DNA from: Duganella fentianensis
Lineage (GTDB): Bacteria > Pseudomonadota > Gammaproteobacteria > Burkholderiales > Burkholderiaceae_D
DNA length: 64,000 nucleotides
Reading direction: 5' to 3'
Assembly: GCF_009857835.1 (NCBI RefSeq)
Contig: NZ_WWCL01000004.1
Coordinates: forward strand, 248,001 to 312,000
This document shows, piece after piece, positions 36,605 through 46,043 of this stretch (the first letter of the stretch is position 1; the number at the start of each line of letters is the position of its first letter). The notes below the pieces were generated by a model. The model was given only the letters and a program-made list of their open reading frames with translations. It was not told the DNA's origin and did not search any database. The position numbers and the translations under genes are program-made.

Positions 36605-37576
36605 TTAGCGCGATTTGACGAAGGGCGTGCCCAGTGCCTTAGGCGCCACCGATTTGGCCATCAGACCAGCCAGCACGATCACCGTGACGACGTAAGGAAT
36701 CATCTGGATCAGCGAGCCGGGGATGCGGCCGATGACAGGCAGCTCCACGCCTTCGATCTGGATCTGTACGGCGCCGAAGAACCCGAACATCAGACAGCCG
36801 AGGAAGGTGTGTAGCGGACGCCAGTTACCGAACACCATGGCCGTCAGTGCCAGATAGCCGGCACCGGCCGACATATCGCGCAGGAAGAAGCCGCTCTGCA
36901 CCACCGACAGGTAGGCACCCGAGAACGAGCACAGTACACCGGCGATCAGCATGGCCATGTAGCGCTGGCGCTCGACGTTGATACCGGCAGCATCGGCTGC
37001 GTGCGGGTTCTCGCCGCAGGCGCGCAGGCGCAGACCGAAGCGGCTGTGATACACCACCCAGTGCACCAGCGGTACCAGCGCAAACGCCAGATAGACCAGC
37101 ACGGAATGGCCGCCGATCAGGTGGGCATACAGCCAGCCGATGAAGGGAATGTTTTCCACCGCAGCAGTGCCGGGCAGTACCACGTCGAACAAGCGGGCCT
37201 GACCCAGATCGGGCGTACGGCCGCCTTGCTGGAACAGGTACTGGGCCACTACAAAGGTCAGGCCGCTCATGGCGATGTTGATCGCGATACCGGCCACCAG
37301 CTGGTTGCCCTTCTGGGTAATCGCTACATAGCCTTGCAGGGTGGCCAGCAGCAGCGATACCAGCATGCCGGCAGCCACGCCATACCACGGGTTCTGGGTC
37401 AGGAAGGCCACCGCAGCGCTGACAAAAGCGCTGGCCAGTATCTTGCCTTCGAGGCCGATATCGATCACGCCCGAACGTTCGGCAAACAGGCCGGCCATGC
37501 CGGCAAAAATCAGCACCGGCGCATTGCGCACGGTGGAGACGAGGATACTGCCGATATGGAGATCATCAAAAGTCAT
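36605..37576 (-). CDS. Nucleoside-type ABC transporter permease (BmpA system)
   Basis: A 323-residue inner-membrane permease of the branched-chain/ribose-type superfamily, with about nine hydrophobic helices. The conserved ERSGVIDIGLEGKILASAF motif and GENPHAADAAGI near the middle are typical of the second permease in BmpA-type nucleoside importers. It follows the other permease after 7 bp and ends the four-gene cluster. Nucleoside specificity is inferred from family and context. Confidence 0.9.
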   Translation of the reverse strand: MTFDDLHIGSILVSTVRNAPVLIFAGMAGLFAERSGVIDIGLEGKILASAFVSAAVAFLTQNPWYGVAAGMLVSLLLATLQGYVAITQKGNQLVAGIAINIAMSGLTFVVAQYLFQQGGRTPDLGQARLFDVVLPGTAAVENIPFIGWLYAHLIGGHSVLVYLAFALVPLVHWVVYHSRFGLRLRACGENPHAADAAGINVERQRYMAMLIAGVLCSFSGAYLSVVQSGFFLRDMSAGAGYLALTAMVFGNWRPLHTFLGCLMFGFFGAVQIQIEGVELPVIGRIPGSLIQMIPYVVTVIVLAGLMAKSVAPKALGTPFVKSR

Positions 37577-37583
37577 ATCGTTC

Positions 37584-38660
37584 TCACTTCTTCAGTTTCA
37601 GCATTTTGGCGATGGCCGGACCGTACAGGTTTTCCATGGCACCGCAGAACAGAATGATCAGGCCCTGCACCAGTATCACCATCTCGGGCGGGATGTTCTG
37701 CTTTTCCAGCGACAGGTCGAAGCCCCCCTGTGTCAGCGCGCCAAACAGCACGGCCGAAAGGAAGATGCCGACCGGATGCTGACGGCCCATCAGCGCAATC
37801 GCGATGCCGATAAAGCCTGCACCGCCAACGAAGTTGAGCGACAGATAGTGGGTCGAACCCATGATGGAGTTGACCGAACCGAGGCCGGCCAGCGCGCCTG
37901 AAATCAGCATGACGATGATGATCATTTTGCTGATGCGGATGCCGGCGTAGTGGGCCGCATGCGGATTCAGGCCAGTGGCGCGCAGCTTGAAGCCCCAGGC
38001 CGAACGGCTGACCACCACGCCATACACCACCAGTGCGAAGATGGCGAGGAAGAAGCTGATGTTGAGCGGGGTTTCGCCCAGCACGGGGAACCACTGGTTC
38101 AGGCGCGGCATTTCCGCAGCGGCTTCAAAGGCGCGGCTGGCGGGATTCTGCTCGCCGACCGGTATCATGTACTTCACGATCAGGAAGTTCATCAGCTGGG
38201 AAGCGATGAAGTTGAACATGATGGTGGTGACCACCACGTGGCTGCCGCGCTTGGCCTGCAGATAGCCGGGCAGGAAGGACCACAGTGCGCCGAACAGGGC
38301 GGCACCGAGTACACCGAGCGGTATCAGCATCCAGCCCGGCAGCGTGCTGTCGAAGGCCAGCATGGCCCAGGCCAGACCGAGGCCGCCGATATACATCTGG
38401 CCTTCGGCACCGATGTTGAACAGGCCGGCCTGCATGGCGATCGACACGGCCAGACCCGTGAAGATGAAGGTGGAAGCGTAGAACAGCGTGTAGCTCAGGC
38501 CTTCCGGATTGATCACGGCGCTGTTGATCAGGATCTGCAGCGATTCGACCGGGCTTTCGCCCAGCATATGGATCACCAGTGCCGTCACCAGCAGTGCCGA
38601 CAGCAGATTCAGTAAGGGCATGACGAAGGCAGTGGCCCAGCGTGGCAAGTCTTTATTCAT
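37584..38660 (-). CDS. Nucleoside-type ABC transporter permease (BmpA system)
   Basis: A 358-residue integral membrane permease, the partner of the neighbouring one. Motifs include GLFNIGAEGQMYIGGLGLAW and GLNPHAAHYAGI, with a C-terminal GAMENLYGPAIAK. It has the extra N-terminal helix typical of the first permease of this system. Its start overlaps the ATPase stop by four bases. Together the two permeases form the membrane channel for imported nucleosides. Confidence 0.9.
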   Translation of the reverse strand: MNKDLPRWATAFVMPLLNLLSALLVTALVIHMLGESPVESLQILINSAVINPEGLSYTLFYASTFIFTGLAVSIAMQAGLFNIGAEGQMYIGGLGLAWAMLAFDSTLPGWMLIPLGVLGAALFGALWSFLPGYLQAKRGSHVVVTTIMFNFIASQLMNFLIVKYMIPVGEQNPASRAFEAAAEMPRLNQWFPVLGETPLNISFFLAIFALVVYGVVVSRSAWGFKLRATGLNPHAAHYAGIRISKMIIIVMLISGALAGLGSVNSIMGSTHYLSLNFVGGAGFIGIAIALMGRQHPVGIFLSAVLFGALTQGGFDLSLEKQNIPPEMVILVQGLIILFCGAMENLYGPAIAKMLKLKK

Positions 38661-40186
38661 GATTTGTGCTCGCCCCCCATCAGCAGACCGATGCGGGTGG
38701 TATCGAATTCTTCAATTTTCAGTTCGCCCGTGATGCGGCCGCCGCACATGACGAGGATGCGGTCCGCCAGTGCACGCACTTCTTCCAGCTCCACCGACAC
38801 CAGCAGGATGGCCACGCCTTCATCGCGCAGCTTGAGCAGCTGGGTGTGGATGCTTTCGATGGTGCCGATGTCGACCCCGCGGGTAGGCTGGCCGACCAGC
38901 ATCAGCCTGGGCTGGGCCAGCACTTCGCGCGCAATCACCACCTTCTGCTGGTTACCGCCCGAGAGCAGGCCGATACGCAGGTCGTGGTTATTCGGGCGCA
39001 CGTCGAAGTTTTTCATCAGCTCGGCGCAGCGGCTGGCGATGGCCTTGAAGTTGAGCAGGCCCCAGCGGTTCTTGAGCTGGTCCTGATAGCCGAAGATGGT
39101 GTTGTGCATGACCGAGAAGGCCTTGATTACGCCGTCGCGCAGGCGGTCTTCCGGTACGTGGGCGATGCCCAGGTCGCGGAAGGTGCGTGGCAGGCCGTCG
39201 GCATTGCTGCGGCCAGCGTAGGGCAGGGCCTGACCGAGGAAATCCAGCTGGCCCGAAGTGGGCAGGCGCATGCCGGACAGGATTTCCATCAGTTCGCTCT
39301 GGCCATTGCCGGATACGCCGGCGATGGCAACGATCTCGCCGGCGCGCAGCGTAAAGCCGATATCGGCCAGCAGTTTCACGCCCTGATCGTCCAGCAGTTG
39401 CAGGTTCTGCACCTGCAGCACGGGCGCACCGGGCTGGTACGGTTTGCGCGGCAGATTGTTCTCGATCGGACGACCGACCATCATATTGGCCAGATCCTCT
39501 TTGGTGGTGCCGGCCGTCGGCACGGCGCCGATCACGCGGCCGCCGCGCATCACGGTGACGGTGTCGGTAATGTCGAGGATTTCCTGCAGCTTGTGGGTGA
39601 TCAGGATGATGGTCTTACCCTGCTCCTTGAACAGGCGCAGAATTTCGAACAGCGAAGCGGTTTCCTGCGCCGTCAGCACGGCCGTCGGTTCATCCAGAAT
39701 CAGGATGTTGGCGCTGCGGTAGATCTGCTTGAGAATTTCTACCCGCTGCTGCGCGCCCACGGACAGATCGTGGATGGTGGCCAGCGGATCAACGTCGAGC
39801 CGGTAGCGCTGGCAGATCTCGCGCAGTTCCTGTTCCACACGGGCGCGGTGCTTATTCAGCTGGAAGCCGCCTTCCGTGCCCAGCATGACGTTGTCGAGCA
39901 CCGTCATGTTCTCGACCAGCATGAAGTGCTGGTGCACCATGCCGATGCCCAGACTGATGGCCTCCTGGCTGTTGTGGATGCGGCGCACTTGCCCGTCGAG
40001 CAGGATGTCGCCACTGTCGGCACGGTAGTAGCCGTACAGGATGCTCATCAGGGTCGATTTGCCGGCGCCGTTCTCGCCTACCAGACCATGGATGGAACCC
40101 TTGGCGATGGTGAAGCTGACGTCCGTGTTCGCTTTGACCGCTCCGAAGTGCTTGGAGATGCCGCGAAATTCTACTGCTGGCTGCAT
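38657..40186 (-). CDS. Nucleoside-type ABC transporter ATP-binding protein (two cassettes)
   Basis: A 509-residue fused double ABC ATPase. The first cassette has Walker A GENGAGKST, signature LSVGAQQRVEI and Walker B LILDEPTA. The second has a degenerate Walker A GVSGNGQSE without the lysine, and signature LSGGNQQKV, as in ribose-type transporters. The start at 40186 (MQPAVEFRGISK) gives the canonical N-terminus. It overlaps the following permease and lies 117 bp after the binding protein gene. Confidence 0.93.
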   Translation of the reverse strand: MQPAVEFRGISKHFGAVKANTDVSFTIAKGSIHGLVGENGAGKSTLMSILYGYYRADSGDILLDGQVRRIHNSQEAISLGIGMVHQHFMLVENMTVLDNVMLGTEGGFQLNKHRARVEQELREICQRYRLDVDPLATIHDLSVGAQQRVEILKQIYRSANILILDEPTAVLTAQETASLFEILRLFKEQGKTIILITHKLQEILDITDTVTVMRGGRVIGAVPTAGTTKEDLANMMVGRPIENNLPRKPYQPGAPVLQVQNLQLLDDQGVKLLADIGFTLRAGEIVAIAGVSGNGQSELMEILSGMRLPTSGQLDFLGQALPYAGRSNADGLPRTFRDLGIAHVPEDRLRDGVIKAFSVMHNTIFGYQDQLKNRWGLLNFKAIASRCAELMKNFDVRPNNHDLRIGLLSGGNQQKVVIAREVLAQPRLMLVGQPTRGVDIGTIESIHTQLLKLRDEGVAILLVSVELEEVRALADRILVMCGGRITGELKIEEFDTTRIGLLMGGEHKS

Positions 40187-40253
40187 AGGATGGTTTTCGG
40201 GGGTTATAAAAGAGCAGAGCTCAAACAAAAAGCTAAAACGCTAAACGGTAAAA

Positions 40254-40285
40254 CGCGCCGAACGGAGAACTTCTCCGGCGGCGCG
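40254..40285 (-). terminator. Hairpin between the binding protein and ABC ATPase genes
   Basis: On the minus strand, CGCGCCG...CGGCGCG with an inner GGAGAA/TTCTCC stem is followed by TTTTACC. It lies 18 bp after the binding protein stop. It probably partially terminates or stabilises the upstream mRNA, giving more binding protein than transporter. Confidence 0.6.
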
Positions 40286-40303
40286 CTTCATGTCAGACGA
40301 GGT

Positions 40304-41299
40304 TTATACCGGGCAGGATGCGCCCGAACGGATATCGATCACTTTGACTTTGCCGTCGATGATGTCCTTGCGTGCGCCCAGCACGCGCTTTTCGATTTCC
40401 GGCGTAATCAGCTTGCGGTTGTTTTCGTCCAGCGCCCAGTCCACGCCGCCTTCTTTCAGGCCTTTGGCGTTGACGCCGGCTTTCCACGTGCCGTTCTTCA
40501 TCTGCATGAAGGCGTCATACACGGCGACGTCCACGTGCTTGACCATGGAGGTCAGCATGGTGCCCGGATACAGGCCATTCTGGTTGGAGTCCACGCCGAT
40601 TGCCAGCTTGCCTTTTTCCTTGGCCGTCTGCAGGGTGCCCAGACCGGAACCGCCGGCCACGGCAAACACCACGTCCACACCGCGGTCAAACTGCGAGCGG
40701 GCCAGTTCGCCGCCTTTGCCCGGATCGTTCCAGGCCTGGGCGCTGGTGCCCACCATGTTCGAGGTCACATCGACCTTGGCGTTGACGGCTTTGGCGCCCT
40801 GCGCATAGCCGCAGGCGAAAGTGCGGATCAGCGGAATATCGACGCCGCCGACAAAGCCGATCTTCTTGGATTTGGACGCCATGGCTGCTGCCACGCCGAC
40901 CAGATACGAACCTTCTTCTTCCTTGAAGGTGATGGATTCCACATTGGCGCCTTGCGCCACGCCGTCGATCAGTACGAAGCGGACTTTAGGGAATTCCTTG
41001 GCGACCTTCTGCACGGCTGCCTGCTGGGCAAAACCGATGGAAGCGATCAGGTCGAGGTTTTTGCGGGCCAGACCACGCAGCACCTGTTCGGCCTGGGTAT
41101 CGCTGGAGGCTTGTACCTCGATGAATTTGATATTGGTTTCCTTCGTAAAGCGCGAAGCGCCTTCGAATGCGGACTGGTTGAACGATTTATCGAACTTGCC
41201 GCCGGCGTCATACACGATGCCCAGCTTAGGATCTGCTGCGGACGCGCTGGCAGCAACGAACAGTGCGGCCACGGTCAAACCGAGTTGTGAAAGTTTCAT
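40304..41299 (-). CDS. BmpA-family periplasmic nucleoside-binding protein
   Basis: A 331-residue binding protein of the BmpA/Med family that delivers nucleosides to the permeases downstream. The signal peptide ends ASASA without a lipobox cysteine, so unlike Gram-positive BmpA it is probably soluble. Family motifs are GIVYDAGGKFDKSFNQSAFEGA, read in parts (IVYDAGGKFDKSFN), GFVGGVDIPLIRTFACGYAQG and GVDSNQNGLYPGTMLTSM. It is divergent from the second TonB receptor. Confidence 0.92.
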   Translation of the reverse strand: MKLSQLGLTVAALFVAASASAADPKLGIVYDAGGKFDKSFNQSAFEGASRFTKETNIKFIEVQASSDTQAEQVLRGLARKNLDLIASIGFAQQAAVQKVAKEFPKVRFVLIDGVAQGANVESITFKEEEGSYLVGVAAAMASKSKKIGFVGGVDIPLIRTFACGYAQGAKAVNAKVDVTSNMVGTSAQAWNDPGKGGELARSQFDRGVDVVFAVAGGSGLGTLQTAKEKGKLAIGVDSNQNGLYPGTMLTSMVKHVDVAVYDAFMQMKNGTWKAGVNAKGLKEGGVDWALDENNRKLITPEIEKRVLGARKDIIDGKVKVIDIRSGASCPV

Positions 41300-41879
41300 G
41301 AATGGGCTCCTGGAAGATCGATATTGTATATTTTTATTTGACGAAACATGTAATTTGGTGCCGGTTTATCGCAGCAAATGGCCGATTTTTCGTCGTTTGC
41401 CCCGTAACAGTGCCGTTCTTGCGCTTATCGTCGGCTGACTTCATTGCACGTCCGACAATTTTTCTGCGCCACCGTTTGCACCATCTTCAGTTCTTTCTTG
41501 CCTGCAATTGCCTGCGCGTCGCTACCTTTGTCGCATCGCAGCAACAATCAGCGCCGAATTATAATTTTTTAAAACGTTGCTTTTTTGTCCGTTTGGACAA
41601 AATCCATGCCATTCGGCTAATTTTTCCGCGCGCTTCAAACTGCATCCCGGCACTATGGAAACGATCTACTTGCTCTGCTAACTGCCTGATTTTATGGCCA
41701 TCCATAACTATGCATGAGGGGCGATATGTACGACAAATTCGTTTTTTCTTCGTTATTTATATTTTTTTGATATGAATCTGTTTGGGGGGGAAAGTAGATT
41801 TATGACATTTTTTTCCGTGCTAGAGTGGCTGGCAACTCGCATATCTATGCCAGTACACACACTTGAAGGAGTCAAACCG
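41300..41879. other. 580-bp divergent region between the BmpA gene and TonB receptor 2
   Basis: This AT-rich noncoding region contains the perfect palindrome listed separately near its centre and several short palindromes (ATGGCCAT, ATGCAT) around 41696-41716. An AGGAG ribosome site precedes the receptor ATG. I found no convincing gene in it. Confidence 0.55.
41583..41602. promoter_or_regulatory. Perfect palindrome TTTTGTCC-N4-GGACAAAA
   Basis: Eight-base arms TTTTGTCC and GGACAAAA are separated by GTTT. The palindrome lies almost midway between the divergent starts (278 and 284 bp away). It has the symmetry of a GntR- or LacI-type operator, and no regulator gene is adjacent. It could control both nucleoside uptake units. 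Confidence 0.45.
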
Positions 41880-44186
41880 ATGAACAAAAAAAATAGTGTT
41901 TTCGCCGCCCGTACGCTGATCGCGCTGGCTGTGGCGAGTGCTTTCCCGCTGCACGGCGCTTACGCTGCCGAAGGCACGGACGCGGCCGACCAGGCTGCAA
42001 GCAGTAGCGCAGACTCGTCCACCAAGGGCCAGCTGGAAACCGTGATCGTGACGGCCCAGCGCCGTGCGGAAAACATCAAAGACGTGCCGATGTCGATCGC
42101 CACCCTGAAAGGCGACAAACTCGACGTGCTGACTTCGGGTGCTGCCGATATCCGCTTCCTGGCCGGCCGTTCGCCATCGGTCAACGTGGAATCCGACTAC
42201 GGCCGTACCTTCCCGCGTTTCTATATCCGCGGTCTGGGTAATACCGACTTCGACCTGAATGCTTCGCAGCCGGTCGGTCTGGTGATGGACGACATCGTGC
42301 AGGAAAACGCCATGCTGAAAGGCTTCCCGGTGTTCGACGTCGATCAGGTGGAAGTACTGCGCGGCCCGCAGGGCACGCTGTTCGGCCGTAACTCGCCAGC
42401 CGGTGTAATCAAGTTCGATTCGGCCAAGCCAGTGTTCAAGCAGGAAGGCTATCTGACCCTGGGCATCGGTAACTACTCGGCCAAAACGGCTGAAGGCGCG
42501 TTCAATATTCCGGTCAGCGATACCGTAGCACTGCGCTTTTCGGGCACCACCCAGCATCGCGACAACCGTGTACATAATACCAACCCGAATCCGAACACCG
42601 GCACCAAAGATTTCGAAGGCTATGGCGACAACGCCTTCCGTCTGCAGGCACTGGTACAGCCGAGCAAGGACTTCAGTGCCCTGTTCAACTACCACGAGCG
42701 TGCCTACCACGGCAGCGCCACCCTGTTCCGCGCCAATATCATCAAGAAGGGCACCAATGATCTGGTCGACGGTTTCGATTATGGTTCCTACCCTAGCGAT
42801 GGCGTCAACTACCAGCGCCTGAGCACCAAAGGCGGCAACATCCGTCTGAAATACAATCTGGACGACATTACTCTGCACTCGATCACCGGCTACGAAACGC
42901 TGAAGTTCAACAGCCGTGCCGACGTCGATGGCGGCTTCGGTGCGTCCTACGCGCCACCGTATGGCCCGGGTTTCATTCCGTTTGCGGTCGAAACGGCCGA
43001 CCTGCTGCCTAACCACAAACAGTTCTCGCAAGAGCTGCGCGCCGAGTCCAACTACAAAGGCCCGCTGCAATGGATCGGTGGTCTGTTCTTCTTTAACGAG
43101 AACATCCAGATCGATTCGATCAGCTTCAATACTTTTGCGCCGGGTAATCCGCAGAACCCGCAGTACGCCCAGCAGTTCCAGGACGCTAAATCGTGGGCCG
43201 CTTTCGGCTCGCTGAACTACACGGTGAGCGACCAGTTCAAACTGCGCGGCGGCGTGCGTTATACCAGCGACAAAAAAGAGTTCAAGGCGATGCGCGTAGA
43301 GCCACCGAAGATCGCTGGCCCGTTCAATATCGACAATACCTCGCATAATCTGAGCTGGGATCTGAGCGGTACCTATGAGCTGGATAAGAGTACCAATCTG
43401 TTCGGTCGTGTCGCTACCGGTTATCGTGCTCCTTCCATGCAGGGACGTCTGAATGGCCTGGGCGACAAGCCATCGTTCGCCGGTGCCGAGAAAGCCCTGT
43501 CGTTTGAAGCCGGTATCAAGCAGGATCTGTTTGAAAAACGCGCCCGTCTGAGCGCATCGGTATTCCAGTACACGGTGAAAGACAAGCAGCTGACGGCAGG
43601 TAGCGGCGGTATCAATATGAACCAGCTGATCAACGCTGACAAAGTCACCGGCCAGGGTGTGGAAGTGGACTTCCAGGCCAATCTGGGCAGCGGCTTCAGC
43701 GCCACGCTGGGCGGCAGCTACAACGATACCGAAATCAAGGATAAGAACCTGTTCGTCCAGTACTGCGGTAATCTGGGCAACACGGCGCCTAATCCTTATG
43801 GCTGCACCCCGACCAATGCAGCAGGTCCGTTCGCCGGCACTTCCAAGATCGATGGCAACCCGCTGCCACGCGCTCCGAAGACCCAGCTGAACTTCACTCT
43901 GAAGTACAGCACCGAAATCGGCAATGGCGAGCTGTATGCCTACACCGACTGGACCTACCGCAGCAGCTACAACTTCTTCCTGTACGAAGCGCCTGAATAT
44001 AAGGCCAAGACGCTGGTGGAAGGTGGCGCACGCGTAGGCTACAAATGGAGCAAGTATGAAGTGGCAGCTTTCGCCCGCAATATCACCGACAAACGCGTGA
44101 TCATCGGCGCGATCGACTTCGACAACCTGACCGGTATGCTGAACGAACCACGCACCGTGGGCGCGACCTTCAAGGTCAACTTCTAA
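41880..44186 (+). CDS. TonB-dependent outer-membrane receptor
   Basis: A 768-residue receptor. The start at 41880 has an AGGAG Shine-Dalgarno and gives a signal peptide ending HGAYA; an upstream extension is unsupported. A TonB box-like ETVIVTA (about 54-60) is followed by the plug with RVEVLRGPQGTLFGRNS-type motif (here QVEVLRGPQGTLFGRNSPAG) and a barrel ending in FKVNF. It resembles the large family of receptors for organic substrates rather than clear siderophore types. It is divergent from the nucleoside importer and is followed by a strong terminator, so it is probably monocistronic. The ligand is unknown. Confidence 0.92.
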   Translation: MNKKNSVFAARTLIALAVASAFPLHGAYAAEGTDAADQAASSSADSSTKGQLETVIVTAQRRAENIKDVPMSIATLKGDKLDVLTSGAADIRFLAGRSPSVNVESDYGRTFPRFYIRGLGNTDFDLNASQPVGLVMDDIVQENAMLKGFPVFDVDQVEVLRGPQGTLFGRNSPAGVIKFDSAKPVFKQEGYLTLGIGNYSAKTAEGAFNIPVSDTVALRFSGTTQHRDNRVHNTNPNPNTGTKDFEGYGDNAFRLQALVQPSKDFSALFNYHERAYHGSATLFRANIIKKGTNDLVDGFDYGSYPSDGVNYQRLSTKGGNIRLKYNLDDITLHSITGYETLKFNSRADVDGGFGASYAPPYGPGFIPFAVETADLLPNHKQFSQELRAESNYKGPLQWIGGLFFFNENIQIDSISFNTFAPGNPQNPQYAQQFQDAKSWAAFGSLNYTVSDQFKLRGGVRYTSDKKEFKAMRVEPPKIAGPFNIDNTSHNLSWDLSGTYELDKSTNLFGRVATGYRAPSMQGRLNGLGDKPSFAGAEKALSFEAGIKQDLFEKRARLSASVFQYTVKDKQLTAGSGGINMNQLINADKVTGQGVEVDFQANLGSGFSATLGGSYNDTEIKDKNLFVQYCGNLGNTAPNPYGCTPTNAAGPFAGTSKIDGNPLPRAPKTQLNFTLKYSTEIGNGELYAYTDWTYRSSYNFFLYEAPEYKAKTLVEGGARVGYKWSKYEVAAFARNITDKRVIIGAIDFDNLTGMLNEPRTVGATFKVNF

Positions 44187-44244
44187 ACGCAGCACGTTGT
44201 TGCACTGCGGCTTTAAACCGGCCGCAATCTGGCTTATGCTAGTG

Positions 44245-44279
44245 ATCCCCGTCCACCGCAAGGTGGCGGGGATTTTTTC
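44245..44279 (+). terminator. Rho-independent terminator of TonB receptor 2
   Basis: ATCCCCG-CCACC pairs with GGTGG-CGGGGAT around GCAA, with one bulged T, followed by six T. It lies 58 bp after the stop. Confidence 0.92.
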
Positions 44280-44295
44280 TATTCGGGGAGTGTTC

Positions 44296-45003
44296 GTGCA
44301 ACAAACTGTCGTCAATCTCTGGCCACTGATAGGCGTGGCCGTCATTATTCTGGGCTTTGCCTTGCGCGCCCATCCGGTACTGGTGGTGATCGCCGCCTGC
44401 GCGGTCACGGGGCTGGCCGCAGCCATGCCGGTGCACCAGTTGCTGGAATCGCTGGGTAAGGCCTTCGTCAAGACGCGCAACCTGCCGCTGATATTGCTGC
44501 TGCCGCTGGCCGCCATCGGCCTGCTGGAGCGCTACGGACTGAAAGAGCATGCACAGGCGTCGATCGCGCGCATCCGCTCCGCCACCACGGGCCGTCTGCT
44601 GATCGTGTATCTGGCGATCCGCGAGCTGAGCGCGGCCTTCGGCCTGACCAGCCTCGGTGGCCATCCGAATATGGTGCGCCCGCTGGTGGCGCCGATGGCG
44701 CAGGGCGCGGCCGAAGTGCGCTATCCGGCGCTGACGGACGAACTGCGGCACCGCATCCGCGCCATGGCGGCAGCCACCGATAATGTCGGCCTGTTCTTCG
44801 GCGAAGACGTGTTCGTCGCCTTCGGCGCCATTGTCCTGATGCAGACCATCCTGCGCGGCGAAGGGCTGGAAGTCGATCCGCTGCACATCGCCATGTGGGG
44901 CATACCGACTGCAGTGACAGCCTTCCTGATTCACTCGTGGCGGCTGCACCGGCTCGATGCGGAAATCGCCCGGGCCATGCAGCGCGGGGAGGGCCAGCCA
45001 TGA
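44296..45003 (+). CDS. DUF969-family membrane protein
   Basis: A 235-residue polytopic membrane protein of the DUF969 type, with helices at about 5-40, 60-75, 100-120 and near the end. Motifs: RNLPLILLLPLAAIGLLERYGL, GLTSLGGHPNMVRPLVAPMA. A GTG at 44296 with GGGAG upstream is the preferred start; reading further upstream would run through the terminator of the receptor gene. It overlaps the DUF979 gene by four bases and precedes pcp. This trio recurs in many bacteria and has been proposed to move 5-oxoproline-related compounds, though the function is not proven. Confidence 0.85.
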   Translation: MQQTVVNLWPLIGVAVIILGFALRAHPVLVVIAACAVTGLAAAMPVHQLLESLGKAFVKTRNLPLILLLPLAAIGLLERYGLKEHAQASIARIRSATTGRLLIVYLAIRELSAAFGLTSLGGHPNMVRPLVAPMAQGAAEVRYPALTDELRHRIRAMAAATDNVGLFFGEDVFVAFGAIVLMQTILRGEGLEVDPLHIAMWGIPTAVTAFLIHSWRLHRLDAEIARAMQRGEGQP

Positions 45004-45956
45004 TCGTCAAACTGGACTGGTTCATAGTCATCGTCGGCCTGCTGCTGTTGTCGGCCGCCGTGATGGCGCTGCTCGACCGCGACAATCCCAAGCGTTACAG
45101 CAGTGCTCTGTTCTGGGGACTGTACGCAGTCATCTATCTGGCTGGCGAGCAGATACCACCAGCCGTGACGGGCCTGATGATGGTGCTGATGGCACTGCTG
45201 GCCGGTTTCGGCGGTGTGGCGCTGGGGCGCCACAGCGAGCGCACGGCGCAGCAACGCAAGGATAGTGCGCAGCGACTGGGTCACCGCCTGCTGATACCGG
45301 CGCTGCTGATACCCGTCACCACCATGATAGGCTCCACGCTGCTGAAAGATGTGCAGATAGGCGGCGCGCTGCTGCTCGATCCGAAAAACCTCACGCTGGT
45401 CAGCCTGGGCTGCGGTTCGCTGCTGGCGGTAGCCACAGCCTGCTGGCTGACCCGCGCCACGCCGCTGCAGGCACTGCGCGAATCGCGCCGCCTGATGGAC
45501 CATCTGGGCTGGGCGCTGGTGCTGCCCCACATGCTGGCTGTACTCGGGTTGCTGTTCACGGAAGTCGGCATGGGCAAGGCGGTTGCCCACATAGTGACCT
45601 CCTACATCAACCTCGATATCCGGCTGGTGGCCGTGGCTGTGTACTGCATAGGTATGGCGCTGTTCACCATCATCATGGGGAACGGCTTTGCGGCCTTCCC
45701 TGTGATCGCGGGCGGCGTCGGCATTCCTGTGCTGGTGGGCGTGTATCACGCCAATCCGGCCGTGATGGCGGCCATAGGTATGTTCAGTGCCTACTGTGGC
45801 ACGCTGATGACGCCGATGGCGGCCAACTTCAACATCGTGCCGGCTGCGTTGCTGGAGCTGCCCGACAAGAATGCCGTAATCCGTGCCCAGATAGGTACGG
45901 CGCTGCCTCTACTGCTTGCAAATATTGCACTTCTTTATTTTTTAATGAATCTCTGA
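45000..45956 (+). CDS. DUF979-family membrane protein
   Basis: A 318-residue membrane protein of about nine or ten helices, the usual partner of DUF969. Motifs include GLYAVIYLAGEQIPPAVTGLMM and MGNGFAAFPVIAGGVGIP. The ATG at 45000 overlaps the DUF969 stop in ATGA fashion. The pair probably forms a single transporter. It is followed by pcp after 87 bp. Confidence 0.87.
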   Translation: MIVKLDWFIVIVGLLLLSAAVMALLDRDNPKRYSSALFWGLYAVIYLAGEQIPPAVTGLMMVLMALLAGFGGVALGRHSERTAQQRKDSAQRLGHRLLIPALLIPVTTMIGSTLLKDVQIGGALLLDPKNLTLVSLGCGSLLAVATACWLTRATPLQALRESRRLMDHLGWALVLPHMLAVLGLLFTEVGMGKAVAHIVTSYINLDIRLVAVAVYCIGMALFTIIMGNGFAAFPVIAGGVGIPVLVGVYHANPAVMAAIGMFSAYCGTLMTPMAANFNIVPAALLELPDKNAVIRAQIGTALPLLLANIALLYFLMNL

Positions 45957-46043
45957 ACGTGGCCAGATTAGAGTAGAGTAGCGCAGCATTGGGCGAGTGC
46001 TGCGCAGGTCAGTGCCGCCCCGCATATCGCGGAGTTGAGCAAG

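Noticed and set aside
38666-41290. Plus-strand open frame of 874 codons across the ABC cluster
   Set aside because: It spans two genes and the gap between them on the other strand and shows no plausible domain; the minus strand has canonical ABC motifs.
41820-44516. Minus-strand open frame of 898 codons opposite TonB receptor 2
   Set aside because: It crosses a strong terminator and the start of another gene; composition is that of an antisense shadow of the receptor.
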